Shown piece after piece: positions 8,349 to 18,543 of a stretch of DNA of 64,000 nucleotides. The notes beneath the pieces were generated by a model. It did not search any database. It was not told the origin of the DNA and saw only the letters and a program-made list of their open reading frames with translations. The DNA lies in assembly GCF_900176885.1 (NCBI RefSeq), contig NZ_LT839648.1, forward strand, positions 1,486,246-1,550,245, written 5' to 3'. Both the position numbers and the translations under genes were made by a program. Numbering within the stretch: the stretch's first letter is position 1; the number at the start of each line of letters is the position of its first letter. This stretch comes from Oceanobacillus senegalensis. GTDB taxonomy: Bacteria; Bacillota; Bacilli; Bacillales; Amphibacillaceae.

Positions 8349-9083
8349 CTATAGTTCTTTCACTATCTCTTCATCTAAAATTGCCTTTCTCTTTTCCCAA
8401 TCTGGCATAAGAGAATAGAGCATGTTGTAAAATTTATCACTATGATCATTATACTTAAAATGGATTAACTCATGTAAAATAACGTAATCAATACAGTGTT
8501 TAGGTGCTTTTATTAGATTTAAGTTGAGAAGGATAGTGTTTGTATCCAATAAAGCTGAACCCCAACGTGCTTTCATCACCTTCATATCAACGGAGGGTTT
8601 TTCTACCCCATACTTTTCGACTAAAGGAAACAGCTTGTTTAACGACTCCTGAAATGTTTTCCGAGCCTTTTCTCTATACCATTCATCTAATAACTTAGCC
8701 TTTTTCTTAACATTGTCTGTATCATTTACAAAAACATAGATAAAACCTCTAAAATATTTTACTACTTCTTCATCCTTAGATTTTTGTACACGCAACCGAT
8801 ATTGTTTACCTAAGTATTTATACGATTCTCCGCTGACATACTCACGTTCACTTTGTTTCTCTGGTAGCACACATTCAAAACTTTTTACGTGTTTACTAAT
8901 CCAAGCACTCTTTTTCTTTACAAACTCATAAATAAAACTTAGCGGAACATCTTCTGCGGCCGAGACTTCTACTGTCATATCGGGTTTTATATTTAGATTT
9001 ACGTTCTTAACCTTTTTTCTTTCCACTATAAAATAAATTGTTTTGTTTCCATATTGAACTTGATGTAGCTCCATGCTGTTCAC
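8349..9083 (-). CDS. YgjP-like (DUF45/SprT-type) zinc metallopeptidase
   Basis: The protein is 244 residues, or 241 if the ATG at 9074 is used. The C-terminal third contains HELIHFKYNDHSDKFY, an HExxH zinc site with a further His, typical of YgjP-like metallopeptidases. The N-terminal half is beta-rich with SWISKH-like elements of the family. Such genes are commonly the last cistron of type I restriction operons, as here: it follows hsdR with almost no gap. Its role there is unknown; protein turnover or DNA-protein crosslink repair have been suggested for relatives. Activity is inferred from the intact motif. Confidence 0.8.
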   Translation of the reverse strand: MNSMELHQVQYGNKTIYFIVERKKVKNVNLNIKPDMTVEVSAAEDVPLSFIYEFVKKKSAWISKHVKSFECVLPEKQSEREYVSGESYKYLGKQYRLRVQKSKDEEVVKYFRGFIYVFVNDTDNVKKKAKLLDEWYREKARKTFQESLNKLFPLVEKYGVEKPSVDMKVMKARWGSALLDTNTILLNLNLIKAPKHCIDYVILHELIHFKYNDHSDKFYNMLYSLMPDWEKRKAILDEEIVKEL

Positions 9084-9085
9084 CC

Positions 9086-12000
9086 TTAATATCTTCTAAG
9101 AGCAACTGTTTTTATCTGCTCAATGATTTTATCGATTGTATCAAAATCCAAGTCCACGTTTTGCTCTTTAGAGAAATCGAATAATAGATCATCTAACTCT
9201 TGTGCAATACGATTATGGATTTCAATGTTATCATGCCAGTCTACTTTTTGGTGTTCTTTAATTATATTATCCATCTTTAAAGCCAAACCACCAAGGTTGT
9301 ATTCTGCTGTTTCCTCTTTCACTTCACTCATAATGTCTTTTGTTACGCCATAGAATGCCTGTGCATTCCTATTCTCTTTGATTACGTCAGGGTAATCATC
9401 ATCAGTTTCACCTTTACGGTAATCCTTCATGATATCCTTCATTCGGTTCAAATATTCTGCTTCTGATATGCGTTTATCTTTATATTCTTGTATAGCTTCC
9501 TGTATTCTTTCAGAGAACTTTTTATAGTAAGCGGGGTTTTCATCCCATTTGGCACTTACACTTTTAGATAAGCGTGTACGAATCGCATCTGCTTTTGCCC
9601 GCTTAGAATCTAATCTCTCTAATTCTTCTTCAAACGCTTTTTCGTTCAATATATCAACAGGGTTTGTAATACGGATAACTTCTTCTGCAGAAATGTAGTT
9701 ATCCATTAACTTCTGCATCTTAGCTTCGTATTCTTTATGGTCTATGGTGTCTGAATATCGTAATTTAACACTTTTGCGAAGCTCTTGATAAAACTTTAGG
9801 TCTTTCTTGTATTTTTGCAACTCTTCTTGTGACAAGGCGTTATAAATCTTCTCTGATTCTAATGCAATGCCAAGGTTGCGGCCGAACTTACTTAATGTAT
9901 CATAAAAGTCATTTCGCCTTTCTTCATCTTCAAGCCAAACTTCATATTCTTCGGTGTCCCGCTTGTTTTTGATAGGAGCAAAGATCTGTAATAGATCTGA
10001 ATGGTTTTGACGCAATTGACCAATCACACTAATTACATCATGTATAGCACCTTCAATATCTTTAGGATCAAAGTTCTCTAATCCTGCCCCTGAATACATT
10101 TGCATTGCTTCATCCAATTTTTCTAATAAGCCTCGGTAATCTACTATAAAACCATAGTCTTTACCTTCATAAAGACGATTAACCCTTGCAATTGCTTGTA
10201 AAAGCGTATGCTCCTTCATAGGTTTATCTACATAAAGAACTGTGGCTCTTGGGGCATCAAAACCAGTTAAGAGTTTATCAACAACAATCAATAAATCAAT
10301 TTCATCCCCATGAATGAATTCCTCTTTTATAGCATCTTCATAGGCTTCTGGCGTACCATATCGATCCATCATTCTCTTCCAAAAACGCTGTACTTTGTCC
10401 TTTGACTCTTCATCTACTGCTTCGTGTCCCTCTCTTTGATCAGGAGGAGAGACAACAACTGCACAGTTTATGTCTCCAAGTTCTTCAAAGGATTCTAAGT
10501 AACGGATTGCTTCAATCTTGCTATTGGTTGCAAGCATCGCTTTGAATTGACTACCTTGTGTCTTGTAGTTATCCAAAAAATGTTGGTTAATATCAAAAGC
10601 AATCATACTTATGCGTTGATTAGATGATGCTATTCTCTCAAACAAGCTCCACTTTTTCATAACATCATCTTTTTGCTCGTCATTCAAATTTCGAGTAATC
10701 ATTTCAAGGCGGTTGTCAATTGCACGCTGATTTACTGATTGATCAACCATTTTCCCTTCATATAACAAAGGTACAATCGCTTTATCTCTAACGCCATCAG
10801 CAATGGTATAAGTATGAATTAGTTTACCAAACTTAATCATGGTGCTTTTTTCTTTTTTCATTAAAGGCGTGCCTGTAAAACCAAGATAACACGCATTCGG
10901 GAAAACTTTTTTCATTTTGATGTGGAGTTCCCCATACTGCGTCCTATGGCTTTCATCTACCAGTACAAAGATGTCTCTTGAATCTACTGGTTTTTGTTTG
11001 GTAGATGCTGTGTCAAACTTATGCACCAAGGTCGTTACGATATCAGCATTATTATCATTTATTAAATCAACCAAATGACTACCCGTTGTTGCCCTGCTCG
11101 CTTTTAACCTTGTATGATTAAATGTCTTATGAATCTGTTTATCTAACTCTACTCTGTCTGTTACTACTACTACCTTTGGGTTATAATTTGCTAACTCGGA
11201 CATTATATATTTAGCTAACATAACCATTGTTAAACTTTTTCCAGATCCTTGCGTGTGCCAGATTACACCACTTTGTCGATTACCATTTTCATCACGTTCT
11301 TCAATGGTTTTTAGAATCTCCTTAATAGCAAAATATTGCTGATAACGTGTGACCTTCTTTTGATCCTTGTCGAAAAGAGTAAAGAAACGAGTTAGTTCTA
11401 ATAGACGCTCTGGGTAGAATAAAGAGATAATATTTTTATCTTGTGTTGTTGGTAAACGATCAATGACCGTCTTATCTAACCAAGATTGTAACCAATCTTC
11501 TTTTTCTTCTTTCCACACTGACCAAAACTTTTTTGGTGTGTTTGTAGTAGCATACTTTGTTTCATTTTTATTAGTTGACATTACAATTTGGACGAACTTG
11601 AATAACTGAGGAGCATAATCTTTCCCTTGATTACGAACCATTTGACTTATTCCTTGTTCCATTGATATTGAAGCCTTCTTACATTCAATTACTACAAATG
11701 GAATCCCATTTACAAACAAAACTATGTCGGGACGGACAGTTCCTCGGCCATCCATACGTTCAACTGAAAACTCCTCAACAACGTGAAACTCATTATTCTC
11801 AAAGTTTTCCCAATCAATGTACTGAATGGTAAAAGACTTTTTAGAACCGTCTGGGAGGAATTCTGTATATGATCGACCTAACATTAGCGTTTCAAATATT
11901 TTTTCATTTGTTTTGATTAGACCATTAGTCAGTGGTTCGTCTAAGTCACGAATAGACTGTTTAATGTTAGAGTCACTAAACTTATACAATTCACCTTTAT

Positions 12001-12184
12001 ACTCATAATCATTAAATGATTGGAGTTTTTCTTTCAAAATATCAATAAGAAGGACATTATATAAGCTACCACGCATTTGTTCTGACCTTTCTTGCGATAG
12101 ATATTGATATTCTAAATTCGTTAATAATTCAATTGCAGGATTTTGACTGATATAACGTTCATCAAAACTATTTATTCTTCTCAC
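9086..12184 (-). CDS. hsdR: type I restriction enzyme R subunit
   Basis: This 1032-residue protein has the HsdR layout. An N-terminal PD-(D/E)XK nuclease at about 145-170 contains RPDIVLF and FVVIECKKA. Walker A HTQGSGKSLTM lies at about 309-319, and the DEAD-like box LVDESHRTQ near 406. The second RecA lobe has VVDKLLTGFDAP and IARVNR. A helical C-terminus contacts the M2S core. The complex translocates DNA and cuts far from unmethylated sites. GTG start behind GGAGGTG. Length is normal and the frame is intact, so the enzyme looks functional. Confidence 0.95.
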   Translation of the reverse strand: MRRINSFDERYISQNPAIELLTNLEYQYLSQERSEQMRGSLYNVLLIDILKEKLQSFNDYEYKGELYKFSDSNIKQSIRDLDEPLTNGLIKTNEKIFETLMLGRSYTEFLPDGSKKSFTIQYIDWENFENNEFHVVEEFSVERMDGRGTVRPDIVLFVNGIPFVVIECKKASISMEQGISQMVRNQGKDYAPQLFKFVQIVMSTNKNETKYATTNTPKKFWSVWKEEKEDWLQSWLDKTVIDRLPTTQDKNIISLFYPERLLELTRFFTLFDKDQKKVTRYQQYFAIKEILKTIEERDENGNRQSGVIWHTQGSGKSLTMVMLAKYIMSELANYNPKVVVVTDRVELDKQIHKTFNHTRLKASRATTGSHLVDLINDNNADIVTTLVHKFDTASTKQKPVDSRDIFVLVDESHRTQYGELHIKMKKVFPNACYLGFTGTPLMKKEKSTMIKFGKLIHTYTIADGVRDKAIVPLLYEGKMVDQSVNQRAIDNRLEMITRNLNDEQKDDVMKKWSLFERIASSNQRISMIAFDINQHFLDNYKTQGSQFKAMLATNSKIEAIRYLESFEELGDINCAVVVSPPDQREGHEAVDEESKDKVQRFWKRMMDRYGTPEAYEDAIKEEFIHGDEIDLLIVVDKLLTGFDAPRATVLYVDKPMKEHTLLQAIARVNRLYEGKDYGFIVDYRGLLEKLDEAMQMYSGAGLENFDPKDIEGAIHDVISVIGQLRQNHSDLLQIFAPIKNKRDTEEYEVWLEDEERRNDFYDTLSKFGRNLGIALESEKIYNALSQEELQKYKKDLKFYQELRKSVKLRYSDTIDHKEYEAKMQKLMDNYISAEEVIRITNPVDILNEKAFEEELERLDSKRAKADAIRTRLSKSVSAKWDENPAYYKKFSERIQEAIQEYKDKRISEAEYLNRMKDIMKDYRKGETDDDYPDVIKENRNAQAFYGVTKDIMSEVKEETAEYNLGGLALKMDNIIKEHQKVDWHDNIEIHNRIAQELDDLLFDFSKEQNVDLDFDTIDKIIEQIKTVALRRY

Positions 12185-12220
12185 TTTTGCACCTCCACTC
12201 TGTTAAAAGTAATAAGATTA

Positions 12221-13489
12221 TCACACCTTTACACGAACCTTCCCCGATAATAGCAATTGCATAAGACCTTTTTTCTGTTCTTTTAGATACTTCACTTGTT
12301 CTTCAATTAGTTTTATCTCTATGTCTGAATCAGACAAGACTTTTGCAATCGATTTTTGTTCATCTATAGAAGGTAATAAGACTTTTATTTTCATTACTTC
12401 ATTTTTTGATATATTGAAACGGGTAGAGCCTTGTGCAAGGCTGTATGTCTTTCTTCTGAAATCATTACCTCTAAATAAATATCGTGCAAATTCTGGGATT
12501 AATATATCAAAGTTATTTAACCTGTAACCAAAACAAAAACTATTTAGATAAATTTCATCTACATCATCTAATAGTACAGAACTCATTCCCACTTCATCTG
12601 GCGTTTCGGAAGATGTTGTGAAAAATATATCTCCTCTTTTTGCAACATTTTGTTTTTCATCATTTCCGATTAAAACATAATCTACTTTGTCTATATTTAT
12701 CTTTGAATCATCAAATATCGTCTTATATGGGATATATGGTTTCCCTTCACCAAAGTCACTTGCATTTTTACCTGACAATCCATTATAAGTTTTCCCTAAA
12801 AAACCTAAACTAAATTCTTTCCATTCATTTTTAAAGTCTGGTATCCTTACATGCCCTTTTAGCAATTTTTGCATTAAGCCTTGCTTTTGTTCTTTCTTTT
12901 TTTCTATTAGAGATTCTTTCATACTAATTGCTTCATCCCATGTAGATAGAATGGAAGCAATTTTTTGTTGTTCTTTAAGTGGAGGTAGTAAAATTTTTAT
13001 ATTACTCATATTTTTATGACCAACATGTGGCTGTCCACCAGAATTAAACATTCTCTGTAATTGATGCCAATAATAATTACTATTCAAAAAATACCAATAG
13101 AAATTATTTTCAATTTGTGATTGTTCAACTGATATTTTAAACATATTATTGCTTAGAACACCCTCTGCACCTCTAAATGCTTTACCTCCTGTATTTCCAG
13201 TATTAGCAACACATATATCTTCCGAATATACCTTATAATACTTATCGCTATCTTTTACAAATAACCTTTTGTTATCCGAAAAAAAGTCACTAATATATAA
13301 ATATCGAATGTAACCCCTTTTTTCTTTAGATATTTGCTGACTATGGGGAATTTGGTAACCTTGTTTAAATGAAGATACATCTTCTAATTTTTTCACACTC
13401 CAATTAGAAGGAATTTTCTTTTGTTCATTTAACTTGTATCCATAGGGCAAATTATTCAAATAAGCTCCTTGTTCTTCGTTTGAAGTCAT
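12221..13489 (-). CDS. hsdS: type I restriction specificity subunit
   Basis: The 422-residue HsdS has two target-recognition domains, about 20-160 and 225-370. Each is followed by a coiled-coil conserved region: LPPLKEQQKIASILSTWDEA, and LPSIDEQKSIAKVLSDSDIE with the closing KKGLMQLLLSGKVRV. Each domain reads one half of a bipartite DNA site. It starts 8 bases after hsdM and precedes hsdR. Both domains look intact. A shorter relative lies at the head of the operon. Confidence 0.95.
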   Translation of the reverse strand: MTSNEEQGAYLNNLPYGYKLNEQKKIPSNWSVKKLEDVSSFKQGYQIPHSQQISKEKRGYIRYLYISDFFSDNKRLFVKDSDKYYKVYSEDICVANTGNTGGKAFRGAEGVLSNNMFKISVEQSQIENNFYWYFLNSNYYWHQLQRMFNSGGQPHVGHKNMSNIKILLPPLKEQQKIASILSTWDEAISMKESLIEKKKEQKQGLMQKLLKGHVRIPDFKNEWKEFSLGFLGKTYNGLSGKNASDFGEGKPYIPYKTIFDDSKINIDKVDYVLIGNDEKQNVAKRGDIFFTTSSETPDEVGMSSVLLDDVDEIYLNSFCFGYRLNNFDILIPEFARYLFRGNDFRRKTYSLAQGSTRFNISKNEVMKIKVLLPSIDEQKSIAKVLSDSDIEIKLIEEQVKYLKEQKKGLMQLLLSGKVRVKV

Positions 13490-13497
13490 ATTACCAC

Positions 13498-15027
13498 CTA
13501 CAATCCAAGATCTCTTAAATACTTGTCCATCTGTATTTCAATTTCTTCTATTTCTTGTTTTATACTTGTTATGTTTTCTTTTACACTATCCATATCTACA
13601 GGTTCTTCTTCTTCATAAGTATCTACATAACGAGGGATGTTTAAGTTAAAGTCATTATCCTTTATTTCCTCTAATGTTGCTACATAAGAATATTTTTCTT
13701 CACTTCTTTTATCCTCATAGGTATCAACAATCTTCTTAATATCTTGCTCTCTTAATTTATTTTGATTTTTACCTCTTTCATAATTACCTTCACTCGATGC
13801 ATCAATAAATAAAACATCCTTCGATTTTCGGTCTTTTTTTAAAACCATAATACATGCAGGTATTCCAGTTCCAAAAAATAACCCCTCAGGTAAGCCTATA
13901 ATAGCATCAAGTAGATTCATTTCTATTATCTGTTGTCGAATTTTGCCCTCACTTGATCCTCGATAAAGAACTCCATGTGGGACAATCGTAGCCATTCTAC
14001 CGTCTTCTGAAAGTGAGTAAAGCATGTGTTGAACAAAAGCATAATCTCCTTTAGATGACGGTGGTACTCCCCAATCAAATCTTTGAAAAGGGTCAAGGCT
14101 TGCTTCCATTTTAAATTTTTTATCATTAGTTCCTTCTCCTGCAAAACCCATAGCCCATTTGTCCAATGAAAATGGGGGATTTGCCACAATCGCCTGGAAT
14201 TTCATTAGCTTTTCATCTTCTAAATGTAATGGATTTGCTAAAGTATCCCCCCACTCTATCTTTGCATCATCTATTCCGTGGAGGTACATGTTCATCAACG
14301 CCAAAGAATGTGTTGCTCCGTTACGTTCCTGACCATATATTGCTACTTTTCTACTTGGAACCTGTTTTGCAACCTTAATTAACAAAGAACCTGAACCACA
14401 TGTTGGATCATAGATTCGATCGTTTTCTTGCGGCCTTACTAATCGGGCTAATAGTTCTGATACCTCAGCAGGAGTGTAGAACTCCCCACCTTTCTTTCCT
14501 GCATCTGATGCAAATTGTCCAATCATATATTGATATGCGTTACCTACTACATCCTCATTTCCTATTTGCGATGGCCTTAGAGATAGATTATTAAAATCAT
14601 CTAATAGAGAACGCAATATTGCATTTCGTTCTTTTGCCTTACCAAGAATGGATTCACTGTTAAAGTCAATATTACGAAATACGCCTCGAAGTTTCCCTGT
14701 ATTTTCATTTTCGATTCTTTCCAATGCTTTATTTATAATTTCTCCTATTTCCGAGTCATTTCGTTTGCTATAAAGATAGTCAAATGTTGACTGTTCATCT
14801 AATACAAATCTTTCTCTTGATAACGCACGTTCAATACGGCGTTCATCACCATCATAACGTTTTGTATATTCTTCTAAATGCGCTTTATAAGTATCACTTA
14901 GATACTTGATAAATAACATTGTAAGAATGTAATCCTTATATGTACTTGAATCAATTTTCCCTCTAAATGTATCGGCCGCTTGCCATAATACATTATTGAT
15001 CTGCTGTTGAGTTATTTTCTCTTCCAT
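13498..15027 (-). CDS. hsdM: type I DNA methyltransferase subunit M
   Basis: This 509-residue adenine methyltransferase has an N-terminal helical domain (NNVLWQAADTFRGKID). The SAM-binding motif DPTCGSGSLL is near 204 and the catalytic NPPF near 282. With HsdS it methylates the host site and with HsdR added it restricts foreign DNA. AGGAGG lies just upstream of the ATG. The frame is intact and of normal length. It follows the half-HsdS gene by 11 bases, so the two are probably co-translated. Confidence 0.95.
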   Translation of the reverse strand: MEEKITQQQINNVLWQAADTFRGKIDSSTYKDYILTMLFIKYLSDTYKAHLEEYTKRYDGDERRIERALSRERFVLDEQSTFDYLYSKRNDSEIGEIINKALERIENENTGKLRGVFRNIDFNSESILGKAKERNAILRSLLDDFNNLSLRPSQIGNEDVVGNAYQYMIGQFASDAGKKGGEFYTPAEVSELLARLVRPQENDRIYDPTCGSGSLLIKVAKQVPSRKVAIYGQERNGATHSLALMNMYLHGIDDAKIEWGDTLANPLHLEDEKLMKFQAIVANPPFSLDKWAMGFAGEGTNDKKFKMEASLDPFQRFDWGVPPSSKGDYAFVQHMLYSLSEDGRMATIVPHGVLYRGSSEGKIRQQIIEMNLLDAIIGLPEGLFFGTGIPACIMVLKKDRKSKDVLFIDASSEGNYERGKNQNKLREQDIKKIVDTYEDKRSEEKYSYVATLEEIKDNDFNLNIPRYVDTYEEEEPVDMDSVKENITSIKQEIEEIEIQMDKYLRDLGL

Positions 15028-15038
15028 TTACTTTCCTC

Positions 15039-15620
15039 CTAATTCGTATCCTTTAATATTTGTCTGGAAATTCCTTTAAACCACACTTCTTTTTCCTCTA
15101 AAAGTCTCTTATACAGTAACTTTTCTTGCTGATGTAGCCTAAGTAGCTCTATGAATGCTTTTTGTTTTGATATCGTTGTCTTGACAACTGGTAATGCCTT
15201 TAATACATTTTTGTTTGTACTCGGAATGCGACTACCAGATTGTGACCGTTCCAATTCTTTTTTTACTTCAAATGTGTTTAAATACCATGCAATATATTCT
15301 GGTAGATATTTATTTATATCTACTTTAATAATGGCAAAGTATGATGGTATTAACAACCCATTATGTTCTTTCCCAATATACACAGAAGTATTTGGATGAC
15401 TTAGACGCATCAATACATCCCCTTCTTTTGTAAAGTAATGATCATCTAATTCATCATTACTATTAAATTCCTCAAAAGAATCAGTATTGATGATACCTTC
15501 ATCTGTAACGTTTTTCAGGGAAAGGAGCCTATACTTAGCCTTAATATCATATTCATCCTTGGCCTTCTTCCTACTTAACACAAGACCTGTTTTTATCCTT
15601 GCTATATCTCCAAGCTCCAT
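15039..15620 (-). CDS. half-length HsdS-like specificity protein
   Basis: The start is taken as ATG at 15620, behind GGGAGG; an upstream in-frame ATG lacks a site. The 193-residue protein has one target-recognition domain (MELGDIARIKTGLVLSRK, with GDVLMRLSHPN and LIPSYFAIIK) and one helical conserved region (ISKQKAFIELLRLHQQEKLL). That is half of a normal HsdS. It precedes hsdM in the operon. It may dimerise to make a symmetric specificity, or pair with the M subunit as an alternative to the full HsdS. The role is inferred. Confidence 0.75.
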   Translation of the reverse strand: MELGDIARIKTGLVLSRKKAKDEYDIKAKYRLLSLKNVTDEGIINTDSFEEFNSNDELDDHYFTKEGDVLMRLSHPNTSVYIGKEHNGLLIPSYFAIIKVDINKYLPEYIAWYLNTFEVKKELERSQSGSRIPSTNKNVLKALPVVKTTISKQKAFIELLRLHQQEKLLYKRLLEEKEVWFKGISRQILKDTN

Positions 15621-15727
15621 ATCACACCTCCCACATAAAATGTCAAATAGGGTATATAACATTTGTTAAATACAGTATATGACTTTTTTAATATGGAAGT
15701 CAACCAATCTCTTGTTATTTTTTCCAA

Positions 15728-15757
15728 AAATAAAAAAAGCCCCCTGTACCGAGAGCT
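15728..15757 (-). terminator. probable terminator of the 321-residue gene
   Basis: On the minus strand an AGC-rich arm faces GGGGGCT and a run of seven T follows. The stem is imperfect. Confidence 0.5.
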
Positions 15758-16721
15758 AACTAACAATATTAATACCATTCTGTTCATCTACAATCGGATC
15801 AACGAGCAAGATTAATCGTTCAAAATGATCAATAATACTTGTTATACGTTTAAGCATATCGAAGTTTTCAGGATACGAAAAGATTATTTCATTTTGTTCC
15901 ATAGCAAGCAGATTATACCTGACTTCTTTCTTTATGACCTGTAGTATTTTATTGTATATTTCTTGATGACGTTCATAGGATAACCTTAGTTTAAAGTAGC
16001 ACCTTTCGTTTATATCTTTCAGACAAACAACATAGTCTAATCCTCCAACCCCCGCTCCAAAGACTATTTGGCGTTTGTTAAGGTTTGCTTTTGATCGATG
16101 TGCATTCAAGAAATAAGGAACTCTTTCTTTTAGACATCTAATAAAATATTTATTTACTCCTTTGATTGTTGTTAGAGGTTCAAATATGTCATCCTTCAAT
16201 TTGCTTTGAAAATCAGACGGAATAATCTCAATAGCTTTAAATAAAGTCAAAATCGGTAGACCAACCTTTTGATTTTTTATATTGTTCCATACTTCAACCT
16301 GACCTTGCTTGTTAAGAACATCCAATTGAAAGAGACAACTGTTTGAAAGCAATACCATATAAAGATTGATAGGTTTAGCTACACTAAAATGTAGCAATTT
16401 GTATAATTTATGCATGCATTCTTCCTCAAAATCTGTAGCAATCCATAATATTATTCCTTCATCTATTGCTTCAATAATATTTTTCACCTTTTCATAATGC
16501 CTTTTGTCTGCTTTGGATAACTGTGTTTCAATATAAACAGGAAGGTTATTCACACAATGATATCCATACATATCAATATACATTTTGTTTTCATTTGTAT
16601 TTTCATACCGTTCTAATTCAACATGTCTATAATCGCCACCTAAAAATTGTGAAATTAAGGATGGATTCTGCTTTAGAATTATATTTAAGATGAACTCCTT
16701 CCTTGATCCTTTAATACTCAT
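15756..16721 (-). CDS. hypothetical protein with PD-(D/E)XK-like N-terminal half
   Basis: This 321-residue protein has GGAGG before its ATG. Residues about 40-100 contain MYIDMYGYHC, then LPVYIETQLSKADKRHYEKV and GIILWIATDF. An acidic residue, E-T-Q in place of E-x-K, and a following beta strand recall the core of DUF4268-like and related PD-(D/E)XK proteins. The C-terminal half includes FGAGVGGLDYVVCL and is unassigned. It is co-directional with the upstream XRE gene, 34 bases apart, and both lie between the restriction operon and the Rep-like gene. The nuclease reading is tentative. Confidence 0.5.
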   Translation of the reverse strand: MSIKGSRKEFILNIILKQNPSLISQFLGGDYRHVELERYENTNENKMYIDMYGYHCVNNLPVYIETQLSKADKRHYEKVKNIIEAIDEGIILWIATDFEEECMHKLYKLLHFSVAKPINLYMVLLSNSCLFQLDVLNKQGQVEVWNNIKNQKVGLPILTLFKAIEIIPSDFQSKLKDDIFEPLTTIKGVNKYFIRCLKERVPYFLNAHRSKANLNKRQIVFGAGVGGLDYVVCLKDINERCYFKLRLSYERHQEIYNKILQVIKKEVRYNLLAMEQNEIIFSYPENFDMLKRITSIIDHFERLILLVDPIVDEQNGINIVS

Positions 16722-16755
16722 GTCATTCCTCCCAAAATATAAAGAAAGAAGCTAT

Positions 16756-17244
16756 TTAAGCCCCTTTCCTTACCTCTTCATCATTATCCAATATTTCATG
16801 TAGTCTACGTATCATCTCCCCTAACTGGAAAAATTCTTTAAAATCACACCGCTTGTCCAACTTATTTGCAATCATGTCAATAATGTCAACAAAACATGTT
16901 TTGGCATCAATGGATACATTATTGATACCCCTTATTGAGAAATTGTTTTGTAGAAGTATTGCATCAACCGATTTAGTTTCCGCTTCTTTTTCTTCAACCG
17001 CAATGTGTAGTAATTCCCACAAGTCAATCTCTAACGCCTCCGACAAAAGAATAAACAAACTGAATGTAGGATTTTTTCTCTCATATCTTTCTAAGCGGTT
17101 AATGTAACTGGCACTTGAATCGATTTTTTCAGCCAATTCTTTCAAAGAATAGCCCTTCTTTTCCCTTGCTTGTTTAATCTTAACTGCAAATTTAGACGAG
17201 ATTGCCCTCTCTTTCTTATCTACTGGTAGTCCTTTATTATTCAA
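16756..17244 (-). CDS. XRE-family transcriptional regulator
   Basis: Residues about 18-75 form a Cro/CI-type HTH: IKQAREKKGYSLKELAEKID, then SASYINRLER and NPTFSLFILLSEALEIDLWE. A C-terminal helical region (about 80-160) follows. I chose the TTG at 17244, which has GGGAG at proper distance; a TTG three codons upstream would overlap that site. It probably controls itself and the downstream 321-residue gene, possibly the restriction operon (inference). Confidence 0.8.
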   Translation of the reverse strand: MNNKGLPVDKKERAISSKFAVKIKQAREKKGYSLKELAEKIDSSASYINRLERYERKNPTFSLFILLSEALEIDLWELLHIAVEEKEAETKSVDAILLQNNFSIRGINNVSIDAKTCFVDIIDMIANKLDKRCDFKEFFQLGEMIRRLHEILDNDEEVRKGA

Positions 17245-17493
17245 TACGTTCAACTCCCTTGTTATCTATCGCAATTACGATACCTGTTTTTTATTGACTA
17301 CTGTATTGTATTCTTTTACATCGAGTTCAATAACCGCCATTGTTAGGTTTATCCCCACTCGTTATAAAGAAACATAGCTATTTTCCCCAAAGACAAATAC
17401 ATGATAAGATTTGCCTTTATACTACCAAATGTTTGTTCGACACTGTTTGAAATTCCATATAGTGTAAGAATTCTTTTTATTCTTTTTAGGCAA

Positions 17494-17538
17494 CAAAAAC
17501 CCACCATAAAGAAATTGTTCTAATTGGTGGGCCGCATT
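17494..17538 (-). terminator. terminator of the Rep-like gene
   Basis: CCCACCA and TGGTGGG form the stem and a TTTTT run follows on the minus strand, just past the stop at 17550. Confidence 0.7.
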
Positions 17539-17549
17539 TTCTATCAGTT

Positions 17550-18530
17550 CTATTTAGTATTATCTTGGAAATCTTTTAGTGGATTTATAATTGTAGAAGG
17601 GGCATTAGTATAGTTTTTTGGGATAAGAATGGGGTTAATGCCAAGGTCTTGTAGCATTTCCAAGCGACTATTCAATGTCTTTTTAGACATATTCTTTAAT
17701 GGAGTTGAAACGTCATAGGAACTTACTTTTTTGAGGAAATCAACAAGTTTTCTTTTATATGAGGCTGATAGCGAGGAATCATAGATAATATTTCGAGCCT
17801 GATCAATTTTATGAAAATCACCTTTGAAGAAGATGGAGAATATGCGTTCATTAAAATATTCCTTATACATGTCATCTTTCATATACTCCCGCAACTTCCG
17901 AGAACGCTGACCAATCCTTTCTTGGTAATACATGTGGTCTTCCCATAGCTGTACTTCGAACCGTAAAATATCCTTTTCATAATACTTAGGAACCTCTCCT
18001 TTTGCAATTCTCTCTTCATTTTTCAAATAAACGGTAGATTTAATTGATCCAGACGTATGATCTACAGTAGTTTTATAGGGTTTATACTTCTTAGTCTCTT
18101 TATCTATATAACCGAGAATCTTATTTTGGCGTTTATAGATCCTTGTAGTTTTCTTGTATATATCCAGTAATAATTGTCTTATTATTTGATTATCGACAAA
18201 TACATCATATCTATAATCAATTCGTTGCAATACATGATCATCATAAGCTGATGAATGTAAAAACAGATACAAAAGAATTTTTCTAATTTCCTCTTCCATT
18301 TTAGGGTAATCTCCTTCTGCAATATTCGGCTTGTTCAACAGCTCAATTGCATCAATAAACATGGATAGCTTCCACTGACCTTTTCCCATTGCAGATAAGC
18401 TCATAGTTACTCCTGGAAATCTACCTTCAATGAATTTATTCACCTCAAAGGATTTGATATTAAACCGCTTATTCAATTCCTGTACATCTTGATATGGAAT
18501 TGGCAGATACATCTTCAATGTGTGAATCAT
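17550..18530 (-). CDS. phage/plasmid Rep-like protein (gene II/X type)
   Basis: This 326-residue basic protein contains ILRFEVQLWED at about 207-217, with conserved tyrosines around it, and RIDYRYDVFVDN at about 102-113. These features recall the gene II/X (phage replication) family of rolling-circle initiators, where the LRFE strand is a marker and a tyrosine nicks DNA. I cannot identify the active tyrosine. GGAGG precedes the ATG. An upstream inverted-repeat region could hold an origin. In an excisable island such a protein could let the circle replicate; this is inference. Confidence 0.6.
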   Translation of the reverse strand: MIHTLKMYLPIPYQDVQELNKRFNIKSFEVNKFIEGRFPGVTMSLSAMGKGQWKLSMFIDAIELLNKPNIAEGDYPKMEEEIRKILLYLFLHSSAYDDHVLQRIDYRYDVFVDNQIIRQLLLDIYKKTTRIYKRQNKILGYIDKETKKYKPYKTTVDHTSGSIKSTVYLKNEERIAKGEVPKYYEKDILRFEVQLWEDHMYYQERIGQRSRKLREYMKDDMYKEYFNERIFSIFFKGDFHKIDQARNIIYDSSLSASYKRKLVDFLKKVSSYDVSTPLKNMSKKTLNSRLEMLQDLGINPILIPKNYTNAPSTIINPLKDFQDNTK

Positions 18531-18543
18531 TTTTATTCCTCCT

